From contig WPIO01000021.1 in assembly GCA_009760855.2 (NCBI GenBank), positions 1,272,501-1,336,500 of the forward strand: a stretch of 64,000 nucleotides of DNA, read 5' to 3'. A model generated the notes under the pieces. The model was given only the letters and a program-made list of their open reading frames with translations, made no database searches and was not told the origin of the DNA. Source of the DNA: Cristatella mucedo. Its lineage: Eukaryota > Bryozoa > Phylactolaemata > Cristatellidae. Positions 11,767-22,319 of the stretch are shown piece by piece (the stretch's first letter is position 1; each line of letters opens with the position of its first letter). A program made the translations under genes and the position numbers.

Positions 11767-14700
11767 GTAAGTGGAGGTGCTGGAGGAAGGAGGAAGCGGC
11801 AGTCGCCCCCTCCCGGCGCGCCGCCGCCACCGTTGTTTCACCTGAGCGTGGTTTTGGGCTGTTTCGCGTAGGCAAAACCCGGCGAGACTCGGGCGGCCGT
11901 CGAAGCGGCCCTGGACAGCGGCTATAGGCACATCGACTGCGCAGCAGTGTACGAGAACGAGAAGGAGGTTGGCGAAGCATTGGCGGAACAGTTGCGGGCG
12001 GGCAAAGTCAAACGCAGCGACCTCTTCATTACGAGCAAGGTAATGGCGTCGCGTCGCGATGCAGACGAAAGGGCAGATGGCGGCGAGCGGTGGTCGCCGA
12101 TCGGCTCTCGGGCACATCTCCGCTGATGCGCCTTTCGCTCGCCCTTGAAACAGACGGCGCGCTTTGCGCTTGCGCCCGCCCGATCTGCCAGGACTTTTAA
12201 GGGTGATCTCGTGAGTAGGCTGTGGCTGTAATTAATGGGCAATGCACGCGGCACGTCCTTCACCGACGGTGGCGGTGGTGCTGAAGCCGAGCTGTCCAGG
12301 CTCATCTGGTTGCGGAATTGCTAATGTACTTTCTCTAGACCGACTCGGTAGGCTGCTGAAGTGGAAGCCGCCCGCGCTAGATACGTCGTCCGAGGGTCGC
12401 AAGGTTCCGCCGCGTCGTTTGCCAGTCGCTCCAGAACGGCGCCACCGCTACGACTCGGTTACTTGTACTAAACTCCAAGCGCGGTTCGTTGAATGTGTAG
12501 CTAGGATACAGGCTGCTACTCAGCTGCAGCACGTTAACCCGCCTCCGACGCGGGGTTTGGGTAGAGAGCAGTTGGTGCGAAATAAGGGCGTGCCCGGGAG
12601 ACCAGACGATGCAATGCGGACCAACTGGTGCTCGCAGAGTGGCGGTGTGCTGGCGTCCTGCTCCGGAGAATGCAGGCTTGCTTAAGCCCACCGTGCGACA
12701 TTCGCGTTATCACTGAAATCATGCTACTGCATGCTCAAATCTACAGTTACCCGCAGACTGATGTTCGATTTAGTAATGGAAGATAATATTGTACTGATGG
12801 ATAGCAAGCATGTGATCACAAAATTCATTCGATAAAGACCCAGCTATGCGAGATTTGAAGTAACCGATGATTCGCTGTATTCTATTTAAATGGCACAATT
12901 CGAATGACGGGATTCTATTAGAATGACGCGATTCAAATGAAAGATCTGTATCATTCACCACGCAATGGCACACCACTCAAATTGAGGTCTGGTAGTCGCT
13001 GGCCTCAAATGCTAACGATGCCGAAACGACATAGCAAAGCCAGTGACTTGGTAAGTGCCTCAGCGAAAAGGAGAGGAGAGGAGAGGAGAGTTCTCTTACA
13101 GCGAGCGTTCTCTCACAGCGAGCCAGCGAATTTCGGTTAAAGCGCTAGGATTCGCAGAAGCGAGCCAACTTGCGAGTGGTTTTTCGTCTGACAATTGCCG
13201 TTACACTGTTCATCCCTTAAGCAACCGAGAAAGTGCTGTCAATTTCGCTCGCACTGCCGTGCGCGTGGCTTGGGCAAAAATAGAGCGGGAAGGAAAAGTC
13301 CACGATTTGTTTTTAGCTTTGGAACACCTTTCACAGATCGAAAGATGTCCGACCTGCCCTGGAAGCCACACTGAAAGACCTGCGCCTGGATTACCTGGAC
13401 TTATACCTCATGCACTTTCCCATGGCCTGGAAGGTGAGCGATACTCCGCCGCTGGCAGTAGCGGCGTCATGCACCGCCTGCGTTACGCGCTGCATTACGT
13501 CATGCACCGCCTGCATTACGCGCTGCATTACGTCATGCATCGCCTGCATTACGCGCTGAGCTCGAGAATCGAGCGAGAGGTGGCAGAAAGCGGGCGTGCA
13601 TGTATTTTACGATTTTTCTGCGGCCCAGAGCATGGCGAACAATACTTGGCGGAAAGCAACCGAAGGGTGTAAACATTGCTCGTTAAGGCCTGAGGGCGGC
13701 GACGAAGCAAGCTAGTGGGAGTGCTTGTGGCGCATAAATTTTAATACAACGACCGCAAGCTTTCCACCGTGGGACTGAATGTGGAAAACACGCAGCCTCC
13801 AGCTACGGAATATTCCCAAAACCTTTAGATTTCCAACCCACTGCTAAAGCCTCATTTCGGGGCTAGAGAAAAAACTGCTTGTGCGAAACCACCGTGTTTT
13901 TGCAGGAGGAGAGTGGCATGGATCCGAAAGATGACAAAGGCAAGATTTTGTACTCCTCCTCACCAGAGTCAGATTTCATACACACCTGGAAGGTATATTA
14001 CGTTTTATGGCTGCGTGCTCCTGCGTTATAGCAGTTATCTAGTATTACCTGCATACCTGTACGTATCTCGGCGCGCATTTTTCGCGCCGGTAGAATTGCA
14101 AATCATAGCAAATGAACAGTTTTCACGGTGCCGTCTTTTGTTTCTGCTGCACAGCGTGCAACGGAAGTACTCAAGCGGCCTGATAGCAGCGTCGCCTCGC
14201 GTGTCAAGCGCGTTGCCTCGCTGCCTCCGGCACGGCGTTGCCTCGCTGCCTCCGACGCAAGTAGCCTCGGCCTTTTTACACGAGACATACCTAGCTTCAG
14301 AGTCTTGCACCATCAGTAATCGAGTATTTTATTGCAGGCGAAGAGACCTGCTAGTTAGGAGTTACATCGCAACTGCACGGACCAGCTTCGAGTGGTCGTT
14401 GCTCCGGCACTTGGAGAACGTCAAGCACTCCATGATGTGACTTTTTAATTAATAAGTAGTTCTCAAGTCAGAAGGCGGTTGCTTTTCACGACCTCGGCCC
14501 CGAGGTCGTGGGCTCAAATCCTGCAGTGGGCGATCCTTTATCGCCACTGCAAGCGGCGGTGATTGCCGTAAAGGCTCTTCTGTCGCTATACAAAAGAAGC
14601 TGTTAAGTCAGCAAGCATTTATTTTTATTTATTTAAGTGTCGGCTTCGAAATTAATTTGGCTTACGCCGCTGGCGTAGGAATTTAAACAAGTCTAAAAAA

Positions 14701-17700
14701 AATTTTGTGGCTCCGTAATTTACAGGCAAAGACACGCCAATAGCCGAATGTAAGCAGATTTCTACATCAGTCAGTGGCTATAGATTGCTAGTAGCAACGA
14801 ATGAAATTAAGATGGTTGGCTCGTAGGAATAGGGGGCGATCCAGGTCGCTGCCCTCTGTAGGGGACCAATGCACTCCTGCCTGCCCCCTGACTCAGCCAC
14901 TGTTCGCGACCAAAAACAGCGTGGTTGGTGAAGGAGGGAGCTCTAATGAAGCACTAGCTTAAATCGTCCCGTACTTTAGCCACCACTGGTATTTTAGTTT
15001 TTTACCGGCACGTTTTTTCCATTTCGCTCAGACAGCTTGCAGCAGTCATGAGCAGCAGTGATGAAGGCGTTCCCGTCGGATGACAGGAGTGAGCATTTAT
15101 CGATTCTTAAAACGCACCTGTTTATTACAGCATTTGGTGGGTTTTCGTGATTCGTTTCTCGTGTGCATGTACGTGCGTACACTGTGCCAGCTGGTTGCGG
15201 TTGATACCACCAATCGCTTGGTAGTGCTTTCCATAAGCATCTGTAAAGTGCCTAGCAAGCGATTCAGCTCTGAGGACGTTGAACATATGTATTATTATTA
15301 TTAATATATTTGTTGTTAACAGATTGAAGAGCACGTACGCGCTGACGAGAGCGCTTTTCCTGAACTGGCTATTTTGTAGTTGTCCCTAGCCCACTGATAG
15401 TGGAGTTTAGGGATGGCTTTATGGTTTAGGGTTAAGGCTTGAAGCTTAGTGTGTCTGGCACCGCCAGACCTCCCTCCCAAGGGCGCGCAGTGCCATCCCC
15501 GAAGCGAAGCCCCTATTGCTCGTACGTCGCGTGCTTGTGCCTTGCAGGCAATGGAGGTGTGCCTGGACGCGGGGCTGGTGAAGGCGATCGGAGTGTCTAA
15601 TTTTAACAAGAAGCAGCTCGAGCGCACGCTGAGAAGCTGCCGACACAAGCCTGTCTGCAATCAGGTGCTCTCGCCGTTCTTACTCGGCACTGTGCTTGTA
15701 CTCTGCCTGCGAAAGGGTTCGCTGGGCATGGATATGGTGCATTGCTCGATACAAGGCCCCCTCCTGTCGATCTCGGCTCGCGAACCTTTCTTCTGGCGAT
15801 GAACCCATGACGAGTCGGGTCCGCAACTGGCGCCGGCAATCTTTATTTTTCTGTCGCTTGCGATCAGTTGTAACTATTCTTCGCGAACTCGAGTTTCTAC
15901 CCTTTGTGCTGTCGGGGTTTTCGTTGTGCAGATCGAAGTGCACCCGTACTTGACCCAGAAGAAGCTGATGAAGTATTGCCGAGAGAACAACGTAGCTGTG
16001 GTCGCATACTCGCCGCTGGGATCGATTGATCGACCGTGGTGAGACCTGCATGCGCTACTATTGGACAAGACCGTAGCAATTTTTTTCAAGCTCGCTTCAC
16101 GGAAATTCGTTGTTCAATTGTCTCCTATTCGTTTTTTGAACTCACTAACAATCAAGAGACTGCGAGAAAAACTGTTCGCTGCATTTTCTTTGATTCATTA
16201 CATTGAACATTTTTCATTCTTGTGATAATTTGATGCTTCTAAAGGTGGTCGTCGCTCAGACTTCTTTGCCAGTTGCTGTTGCAGCCCGATCAGCTCAACG
16301 AGCGCTAAGTAACGAGTTTGATCTTTGCACAATGCTGTGATTTGACGAGATGACAAAGCGAAATCCGTGCTATCATTTTATAATGAATTGGGTAATTGGT
16401 TATGCTTCTTTTATATACTCAACAGGGCTAAACCAGGCGATCCGAAGCTATTGGAGGATTCCACCATCAAAGAAATAGCAAAAAAAATAGACAAGTCGGT
16501 CGCTCAGGTGAGGCTAGTGTGCAGTGCCCTCCCTAAGAGACACTTCCCCCACCCGATTAATGCATTGATGCTCTTGAGTTCAGCAGACTTGAAAGTCCCA
16601 TCCAATACCTATATCTTGGTCTAGGTTCTGCTGAGATGGAACATCCAGCTAGGCAACGTGGTTCTTGTAAAAAGTGTAACGCCTCAGCGCATCAAGTCGA
16701 ACTTACAAGTAAGATCAAAGCAAATAGCACAAGAGCACCGCGAGTGCTTGCAAGGCCCCTGACCTCGTGGAAATTATGCACGGCTTGCTCGTTGAATTCG
16801 GGTTTGTTGTAGGTATTCGACTTCAAACTGAGTGACACGGATATGAAAGCTATTGATAGCCTAAACCGGAACCTACGAAACTGCGCGCTTGAATGGTAAT
16901 GTTCAACCCTGCAAGCGAGCCCCGGCCTAGACAGGACTGCCCAAGATTTGAGTGCCCTTCGATTGCCAACAATTATTTTTTTTCACGCTGAGTGTTGACC
17001 TCGTGTTTTATGTACTGGAAGTGGCCCGATGTTTGCCGTCCCTTGGCCTATTTTCCTGTTCGAATAGCTTAAACGGAACCAAGAACAGACGCGTGTGCCG
17101 CTTTCCATAATTACTCCCTTAATTCATCTGAAACTTTTAACTAAGTGGCTAGATATTCTACCGATAGAGTAACAATGATTATTGGTGATTTGGAAATATT
17201 TTCCCACACAAAATCAATTGTGGGTAGCAAATCTTAGGTGTGAAAGCACGAGACCTTGATCGCTAATATGAGCATATATATGTTTATAGAAAAGACAGTA
17301 CAGAAAAGACAATTTCCACCACACCGCGATGTTGGGCTAGACCGACCAGGATGACAACGTGAATGAAGGCTACTATCCGTAGATAGGTTGTTGTGGTTAG
17401 TTCCATGTCTGTAGGTGACTTGTTTGGTTAGTTCCCTAGCTGTTACATCCACTAAAAGCCGGAAGTGAAGCTGGCCTCTCTACCACAGGAGACAGACTTT
17501 GTAGTATCGATCCACTAAGGTGGCTACGATCTAAGGTGCCTTTTCTGCTTTATGAACCCGGTAGGTACCCTGTGTGAAGACAGTGGTCAGTTGAGGAAGG
17601 AAGGGGTAAAGAGGTGTTATCGGCAAAGTATGTGTGGCATGCTGCTTCTGGGTCGCGATCCAAAGGGGACCTAAAGTCTCTACCCCCAGACCTGCCTACT

Positions 17701-18296
17701 GGCATGCCTTTTGCTTAAGTTTTTAGCCTTGCCGGTCGTACTGTTAGCTCATAATCTGGAAGCTTTAATAGGACCACCAGCCAGCACGAAGTCCTACAGC
17801 GTTCACCGTGGCGTCTAGTTAAGCATTCTTGTTACACCGTTTGTGCTACGTATCCCTGGGGTTTCTAGCGAAATTTAGTCTGTTATGGCTACTGGTAAAA
17901 CATCGCTGCCATGTTTTACTGCATTGCCGAAGATGTTTGGTTGGTACTTCCACCGTCGCTGCTTTGCAGCGAAGTTGTCTTTGTTAGTCTCCAGCATGTT
18001 GCTCCTGTTTTCTTGCTCTCAGAGCTGATTTTATGGCCGGAAAAATCAGTATGCTAGCAGTGCATGCATCATTCATTGATGCCTAGTTGTTATAAGTATT
18101 GCCTCTTGGGACCTTTTGGCCTGGTCTACATCAGTAATAGTGTAAGGTGCCTGCGGAAGTGTTAGCTTGGACACGGACGGTATATGTGTTTCACCTGCAA
18201 TATTTATGGTATACATCTTTACCCGGAATATTTATGGTAAACATATTTTTCAGGGTCGACGATCATCCAGATTATCCATTTAAAGACGAATATTGA
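11689..18296 (+). CDS. Aldo-keto reductase, AKR1B (aldose reductase)-like, 10 exons
   Basis: Predicted cytosolic NADPH-dependent reductase of aldehydes and ketones with a TIM-barrel fold. Joining 11689-11766, 11872-12039, 13317-13433, 13906-13992, 15548-15664, 15932-16038, 16426-16507, 16625-16708, 16813-16895 and 18254-18296 gives 966 nt, 321 residues and a TGA stop; every intron is GT-AG and the frame holds across all joins. Seen: GFGTWK near the N-terminus, [14 protein letters not shown] (Asp48, Tyr53), TSK (Lys82), LMHFP (His115), [21 protein letters not shown] and a C-terminal HPDYPF. Tetrad spacing matches AKR1B1 (43, 48, 77, 110) with an offset of 5. Cys304 aligns with the redox-sensitive Cys298 of AKR1B1 and Trp225 with Trp219; Trp111 is replaced by Phe116, and the usual IPKS is LVKS. 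Length is normal for the family (315-325). The exact substrate is not predictable. I chose Met 11689 because the family usually starts there and because of the TATA position; an in-frame ATG lies at 11584. Confidence 0.95.
11872..12039 (+). CDS. AKR exon 2
   Basis: 56 codons after acceptor CGTAG, phase 0 at both ends. Carries catalytic Asp48 and Tyr53 ([11 protein letters not shown]) and ends on catalytic Lys82 (FITSK). Donor is GTAATG at 12040. Intron 1 is only 105 bp. Confidence 0.95.
12040..13316 (+). other. AKR intron 2
   Basis: 1277 bp, GT-AG. It holds a short array of about 18 bp units (12888-12945) and a second short GGAGA run (13068-13090). The 12242-12685 frames show no recognisable protein. 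Confidence 0.8.
12888..12945. repeat. Short-period array, unit like AATGACGCGATTC
   Basis: About three units of 18-19 bp (AATGGCACAATTCG, AATGACGGGATTC, AATGACGCGATTC) inside AKR intron 2. It resembles the array at 61905-61985 in style and may be a transposon end. Confidence 0.5.
13317..13433 (+). CDS. AKR exon 3
   Basis: 39 codons after acceptor TTTTTAG, starting [10 protein letters not shown] directly after TSK as the family requires. Contains [13 protein letters not shown] with catalytic His115. Donor is GTGAGC at 13434. A 205-residue frame covering this stretch is an out-of-frame shadow. Confidence 0.95.
13466..13558. repeat. 33 bp minisatellite in AKR intron 3
   Basis: Nearly three copies of a 33 bp unit starting GTCATGCACCGCCTGC at 13466, 13499 and 13532, differing by single bases. 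Each unit contains two sub-copies of a GCATTACG-like core. Confidence 0.9.
13906..13992 (+). CDS. AKR exon 4
   Basis: 29 codons after acceptor TTTTGCAG. Encodes the variable loop after the His strand, rich in Asp, Lys and Ser, ending FIHTWK, which joins in phase to the next exon (AMEVCLDAG). Donor is GTATAT at 13993. Confidence 0.93.
14465..14645 (+). mobile_element. SINE B in AKR intron 4
   Basis: Starts AAGGCGGTTGCTTTTCACGA, has the palindrome CACGACCTCGG/CCGAGGTCGTG around 14489-14512, a B-box-like GGGCTCAAATCC, the body GATCCTTTATCGCCACTGC, and the 3' part GGCTCTTCTGTCGCTATAC with a T/A-rich tail. Confidence 0.88.
14990..15305 (+). mobile_element. LINE 3' end in AKR intron 4
   Basis: Carries the C-terminal ORF remnant ([13 protein letters not shown]) and the terminal stem TGTAAAGTGCCTAGCAAGCG followed by TATTATTATTATTA. 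Confidence 0.75.
15548..15664 (+). CDS. AKR exon 5
   Basis: 39 codons after acceptor CTTGCAG. Encodes [20 protein letters not shown]; Ser167 and Asn168 match the cofactor-amide contacts of AKR1B1, and the exon ends at Gln189, matching Gln183. Donor is GTGCTC, a weaker GT site. Confidence 0.95.
15932..16038 (+). CDS. AKR exon 6
   Basis: 35 codons plus 2 nt after acceptor TTGTGCAG. Encodes [12 protein letters not shown] through [11 protein letters not shown]; Tyr216 matches the Tyr209 that stacks on nicotinamide. The split codon completes as Trp225 with the first base of exon 7. Donor is GTGAGA. Confidence 0.95.
16426..16507 (+). CDS. AKR exon 7
   Basis: 1 nt plus 27 codons after acceptor CAACAG. 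Encodes [20 protein letters not shown] and ends SVAQ, as in AKR1B proteins. Donor is GTGAGG. Confidence 0.95.
16625..16708 (+). CDS. AKR exon 8
   Basis: 28 codons after acceptor GTCTAG. Encodes [20 protein letters not shown]; Lys268 and Arg274 match the residues that bind the 2'-phosphate of NADP. The proline of the usual IPKS is replaced by Val. Donor is GTAAGA. Confidence 0.95.
16813..16895 (+). CDS. AKR exon 9
   Basis: 27 codons plus 2 nt after acceptor TTGTAG. Encodes [20 protein letters not shown] up to CALE. Reading through gives TGG TAA, a false stop that overlaps the GTAATG donor; splicing at 16896 instead completes Trp308 with exon 10. Confidence 0.93.
16896..18253 (+). other. AKR intron 9
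   Basis: 1358 bp, donor GTAATG, acceptor TTTTTCAG. No repeat family or coding signal is recognised in it. Confidence 0.85.
18254..18296 (+). CDS. AKR exon 10 (terminal)
   Basis: 1 nt plus 13 codons and TGA, after acceptor TTTTTCAG. Encodes [13 protein letters not shown], the canonical AKR1 C-terminal tail (HPxYPF). It is too short to appear as an ORF and is 1358 bp from exon 9. Confidence 0.93.
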
Positions 18297-18436
18297 TAGG
18301 TTCAGCATTGGCGTATTACAAGTGAAGCTTGTTGCATCAAAAGCAGGCCGCAGTTCTACAAGATCAGTGGATGAACGCTTGAATTGGATTGCCCAGTTAG
18401 AGCCAAGCTCACTCACAGGTCATGGTTTGTTTTATT

Positions 18437-18442
18437 AATAAA
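18437..18442 (+). terminator. Polyadenylation signal of the AKR gene
   Basis: AATAAA 141 nt after the stop codon, in an AT-rich stretch. It is the first AATAAA after exon 10. Confidence 0.6.
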
Positions 18443-18591
18443 TCTAATGATGTGTGAATTTTGATGTAAATATGAACGAGTCGGCTTTCCGAACCGGATT
18501 GCAGGGTTGTAGCTAGCTGACACTTGGCTACACGTGTATAGCATTTAAGGAAGGCAGGTGTTTAAATAATACGTAAATAATGAAAAAAACT

Positions 18592-18720
18592 GCTATAATA
18601 ATAATAAATACACTTGATGAAGCATCCTCAGAGAACTCAAAATCTCTTTCTAGGCGCTTTACATTTGCTGCAAAGGGAAACGAGATTGAATGGTGAGCAA
18701 TGTCGTGCTTGATGAGCAGC
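18592..18720 (-). mobile_element. Group I LINE 3' terminal stub
   Basis: TAATAATAATAAATACACTT then GAAGCATCCTCAGAGAACTC and GGCGCTTTACATTTGCTGC: only the 3' untranslated end is present. Confidence 0.85.
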
Positions 18721-18724
18721 ATGA

Positions 18725-19830
18725 ACAGAATGAAGAACAGCGTGAATGTAGCTAAGAACGGTTACCAGTCTTGTCGAACTACCCCTTCGTAGCAGCACCG
18801 TGTTTAGCCATACCTGTAGCTAAACGTATGACCTCTTGAATAGTACCACAAATGATATTTCCTTGGCAAGCTGCCATGGACATATGTTTCGAGGCATGTA
18901 TAGAACAAGGTTAGAAACTGTCACACCGACCGCGAAACAAATTTTGAAGTTAGTAAACCACTTGAAGGCATCTCACACTGAACTATCTGGTTCGGATGCA
19001 TAAAATCGCATCGCGTAACACGGTCAAAGTTAGTGCTTGCTTGTCGAAGATGGGCACTGGGCCAATATAGCGTTGATAAGGGAAGAGAAAGTAAAAGCCC
19101 CGAGGCCCATGATTGAGCAGAACAGGAACAGCCCGTAAGTACCCCGAGGCCCATGATTGAGCAGAACAGGAACAGCCCGCTCTGCAATCGGTACCATTAC
19201 CTCAGTGGACAGGCTCGCAATACCGTAGGAAGATGATAAAGGACAGCTAACGTAGTGATTTTAGAGGATCGCGAAATTTAGAGGACCTCATAAGGCTTAG
19301 CTCGACTAGGGAAGCCATTCAAAATTCAGCCGCTAGCTGGGTGTGTGAGTGGTAAGCGTGCATTAACAGCGATTTATGAAGTGTGCATCACCAAACGAAG
19401 CCTGTTTGACCTACCCGATTCTAACGGCTCTCATTCGGCCAAAAATAACCAACGCCATCTCTACGGGCGTCTTGGGCTTTTATACCTATAGGTCTAATAA
19501 AGCTTGTGGTAGAGTAGCATTGTCGCCCATTCCTTGCCGAATTGTAAGCCTTTTGCAGTCCCTTCCTCGGTTTGACTGCAGGCCGGCACTCGACAGCTGC
19601 ACGCTAGCTCTTTTTGTAAGTGCCTTGGCCCACCTTTAATGGGCTGGGCCGCTTCCTGGAAGGAGGGGCGCAGCGAGTCGACCCAGAGCTGAATTGCGAC
19701 GGGGACACTGGAGCAGAGGGGTCATGCATTCGCCCGCTGCGATTGTTCGCACGAATAGATGTCTCCTCTGTGTGTTCCGGCGAATCAAAATGTACCTTCA
19801 AAGCTTTCTTTTGAATCTCTTGCATTGGAT
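18725..19830. other. Intergenic, one tandem duplication
   Basis: Apart from the duplication at 19098-19179 nothing is recognised. Confidence 0.5.
19098..19179. repeat. 38 bp direct duplication
   Basis: Two identical 38 bp copies (starting CCCCGAGGCCCATGATTG) at 19098-19135 and 19142-19179, period 44. Identity implies a recent duplication or an assembly artefact. Confidence 0.95.
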
Positions 19831-19832
19831 GG

Positions 19833-19970
19833 GCCACCCTGGTTTGGCCCAGTGGTTAAGGTAAACGCCTTTAACGACCGAGGTCGTGGGCTCGAGCCCA
19901 ACAACGTGTGAAGCGTCTGGAAAGTGATTTACTTCTCTTAGGGTGCTAAGCAAATGGAACTGCTTAATTT
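19833..19970 (+). mobile_element. SINE A
   Basis: CCCTGGTTTGGCCCAGTGG (A-box-like), CGAGGTCGTGGGCTCGAGCC (B-box-like), GTGAAGCGTCTGGAAAGTGA and a tail ending GGGTGCTAAGCAAATGG. Confidence 0.85.
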
Positions 19971-20930
19971 TATTTTATGGAGTCCCAATCTTCAGCTGCC
20001 AACGGCGGTAGTCATTTGTCCCCCCTTCTCCCCAGGTACCAAGCATTACATCATTTCGAATTTGTAGGATCTCATTTTGATTTTATCTACCAGCCGTCCC
20101 ATCCTTATAATTTACAATTTATATTCCTTTCAATAACCAGTATGTCTCCCCCGCTACTCGGCTGAATCTCGCTCGTAGGCTGATTCATTTTTCTCGCACC
20201 GCTGAGGCAAACGAGCCCACTCAATCAAGATGAGATACTCTCGATCAGATATTATTTCGCGATTGTACACACTAAAATCATTCTACTACCATTTGATGCA
20301 TATCAGATCGAATGCGCATCCAAATCTTTCTGTGTGTATCCTCTTAGAATCTAAAATTGTCTGCGAATGGTGAAATACCACGAACCTTGCTTGCTACCGA
20401 AGGTATTTGCAAAAATAAATTTTCGCAACTCCTGCTGAGTTCTCCGTTTAATTTACCCTCTCTGCATGTATATTTTAACAAAACTACACTGATGTTCTGG
20501 GTGAGTTCGGTCCTCTGACTAAACACAATCTAAATCCTCATCAAGATAGCCTATGGTGTATTGCAGATGCTGAACTAGCTCGATATACTGAGTGCTAGCT
20601 TAAAACAAATTGTTCGCACACAAATTCAGTTCAAGCTATACATCGACTCACATACGAGATTTATTCTAGCTCTTACGATTTATCGCAGCCGAGGCTAATT
20701 CTACCTCCTATTAGAGCACTGGAATCACAGACAAGCAATCTAGAAATTCTGACGTCAACCATTGCTAATCTCTTTAACAGCACTGAGATCACCACATTAC
20801 CTAGCTATCCTTACACGATCTAGCCGATTGATTTTCTAGCTTCTTTGTCAGAAGAAAGTTTGATCCGAGTTTCATTCTTGAAGGGTCTCCTGTCTGAAGC
20901 CTCCTGCCTCCTTTTCTTGCTATCTCAGTC
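19971..20930. other. No recognised feature
   Basis: AT-rich sequence with no coding signal or recurring repeat. Confidence 0.5.
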
Positions 20931-20935
20931 TAATA

Positions 20936-21345
20936 TTAAAATAATAATGAGAACAATACATTTGTATAGCGTCCACAGAGAACTTAATATCTTCCTAGGC
21001 ATCTTACGTATACTGTAGATGAAGCATGGTAGAATGGTTAGTGGTGGTATGTTCAATGGCAACAAGCATAAGATGGTTAGAGGTGACATGCACAGGGTCA
21101 GCATGCAAATATTGTTAGTGGCAGCATACACGGTGTCAGCACGCATAAGAACACGAACGACGATTCACATGGATCAAATAAGTGCTATGATTAATAGGCG
21201 CGTTTTAGCTTCTTTTTAAATATCATCAAGTCGGGGGATGTGGTGACACCAGTCGGAAGTGAGTTCTAGGCTTTGGGAGCATACGAGCTAAAGGCATGGT
21301 TTCTAAAGGATTTGAGGCTAGTACGACGTGTAGCTAAACGACTAG
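20936..21345 (-). mobile_element. Group I LINE 3' fragment
   Basis: TAAAATAATAATGAGAACAA then CACAGAGAACTTAATATCTT, followed by the C-terminal ORF region up to the FGDRAF-like segment. More diverged than its neighbour at 21350. Confidence 0.82.
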
Positions 21346-21349
21346 ATTA

Positions 21350-22165
21350 AGAAAATAATAATGCACTTGATAGAGCGCCCTCAGATAACTCAATCTCTTT
21401 CTAGGCGCTTTACATTTACTGCAAAGGGAAACGCGATTGAATGGTGAGTAATGTCATACTTGATAAACAAGATAAGTAACATGGTTAGGGGTGACATGCA
21501 CAGGGTCAGCGTGCAAGTATAGTTAGTGGCAGCATGCACGGTGTCAGCACGCACAAGCACATCAAGGACGAATCAAAGGGACCCACTAAATGCTGTCCTA
21601 AATAGGTGTGTTTTCAGTTCTTTTTAAATGTGGTCAAGTCAGGGAATGTTGTGACGCAAGTCGGGAGTGAGTTCCAGGCTTTGGGAGCATACGAACTAAA
21701 TGCGAGGTCTCCAAAGGATTTGAGGTTTGTACGAGGTATTGGTAGACTGTTGGATTCCGAAAAGCGGGTGGTACGGTGCTTGGCCTGGTGGGGGAGTAGA
21801 TCTGAGAGATAGGCTGGAGCCAAAGAATGAAGTGACCTATAAGTGAGCGACAAAACCTTGAAGTCGATCCGTTGCTTGACTGGGAGCCAGTGCAGGTCGG
21901 CGAGAAGTGGTGTGATGTGGCAACTGCGACGCTCACGACAGACAAGCCTAGCTGCCGAGTTTTGCACCAGCTGTAATCGCCTAATTGCACATGCCGTGTA
22001 GGCCAGCAAGCAGTGAGTTAGAGAAGTCAAGACGGGATGTCACATATGCATGGACCAACTTAGACGTGGTATCCTTATCTAAAAAAGCCCTAATTTTAGC
22101 AATGTTACACAGCTAAAAGTAGGCAGACTTGATTGTGGAGCTGATGTGGTCGTCTAATGAGAGGT
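21350..22165 (-). mobile_element. Group I LINE copy
   Basis: 3' end AATAATAATGCACTTGATAG; frame 21614-22030 encodes LQLVQNSAARLVCRERRSCH, LHWLPVKQRIDFKVL and AWNSLPTCVTTFPDL, nearly identical to the copy at 5115. A frameshift near 21990 breaks it; 5'-truncated. Confidence 0.9.
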
Positions 22166-22182
22166 CACTTTGGAACATGAAA

Positions 22183-22290
22183 GCGAACGGTACGATGCTT
22201 CGCCTGGTGGAAAGTAGGTCTCGTTGGTAGGCTGGAGCCAATAAACGAATGGACCTGAAAGTGAGTGATAAAACCTTGAAGTCAATAAAG
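22183..22290 (-). mobile_element. Group I LINE internal fragment
   Basis: Repeats the segment seen at 5535-5645 (ACGGTACGATGCTTCGCCTG to AAACCTTGAAGTCA), joined directly behind the 21350 copy. Confidence 0.8.
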
Positions 22291-22319
22291 ACTACGAAGC
22301 CCTCCAGATTCCATATCTA

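Larger units (their letters stand above)
13993..15547 (+). other. AKR intron 4
   Basis: 1555 bp, GT-AG, swollen by a SINE B (14465-14645) and a LINE 3' end (14990-15305), both in the gene's orientation. The remainder shows nothing recognisable. Confidence 0.85.

Noticed and set aside
13055-13672. 205-residue plus-strand frame over AKR exon 3
   Set aside because: Wrong frame: the exon is read in another phase where the AKR sequence and splice sites fit exactly.
14465-14540. Candidate tRNA gene (B box present)
   Set aside because: No acceptor stem closes and the palindrome replaces the anticodon arm; the same sequence recurs as a dispersed SINE.
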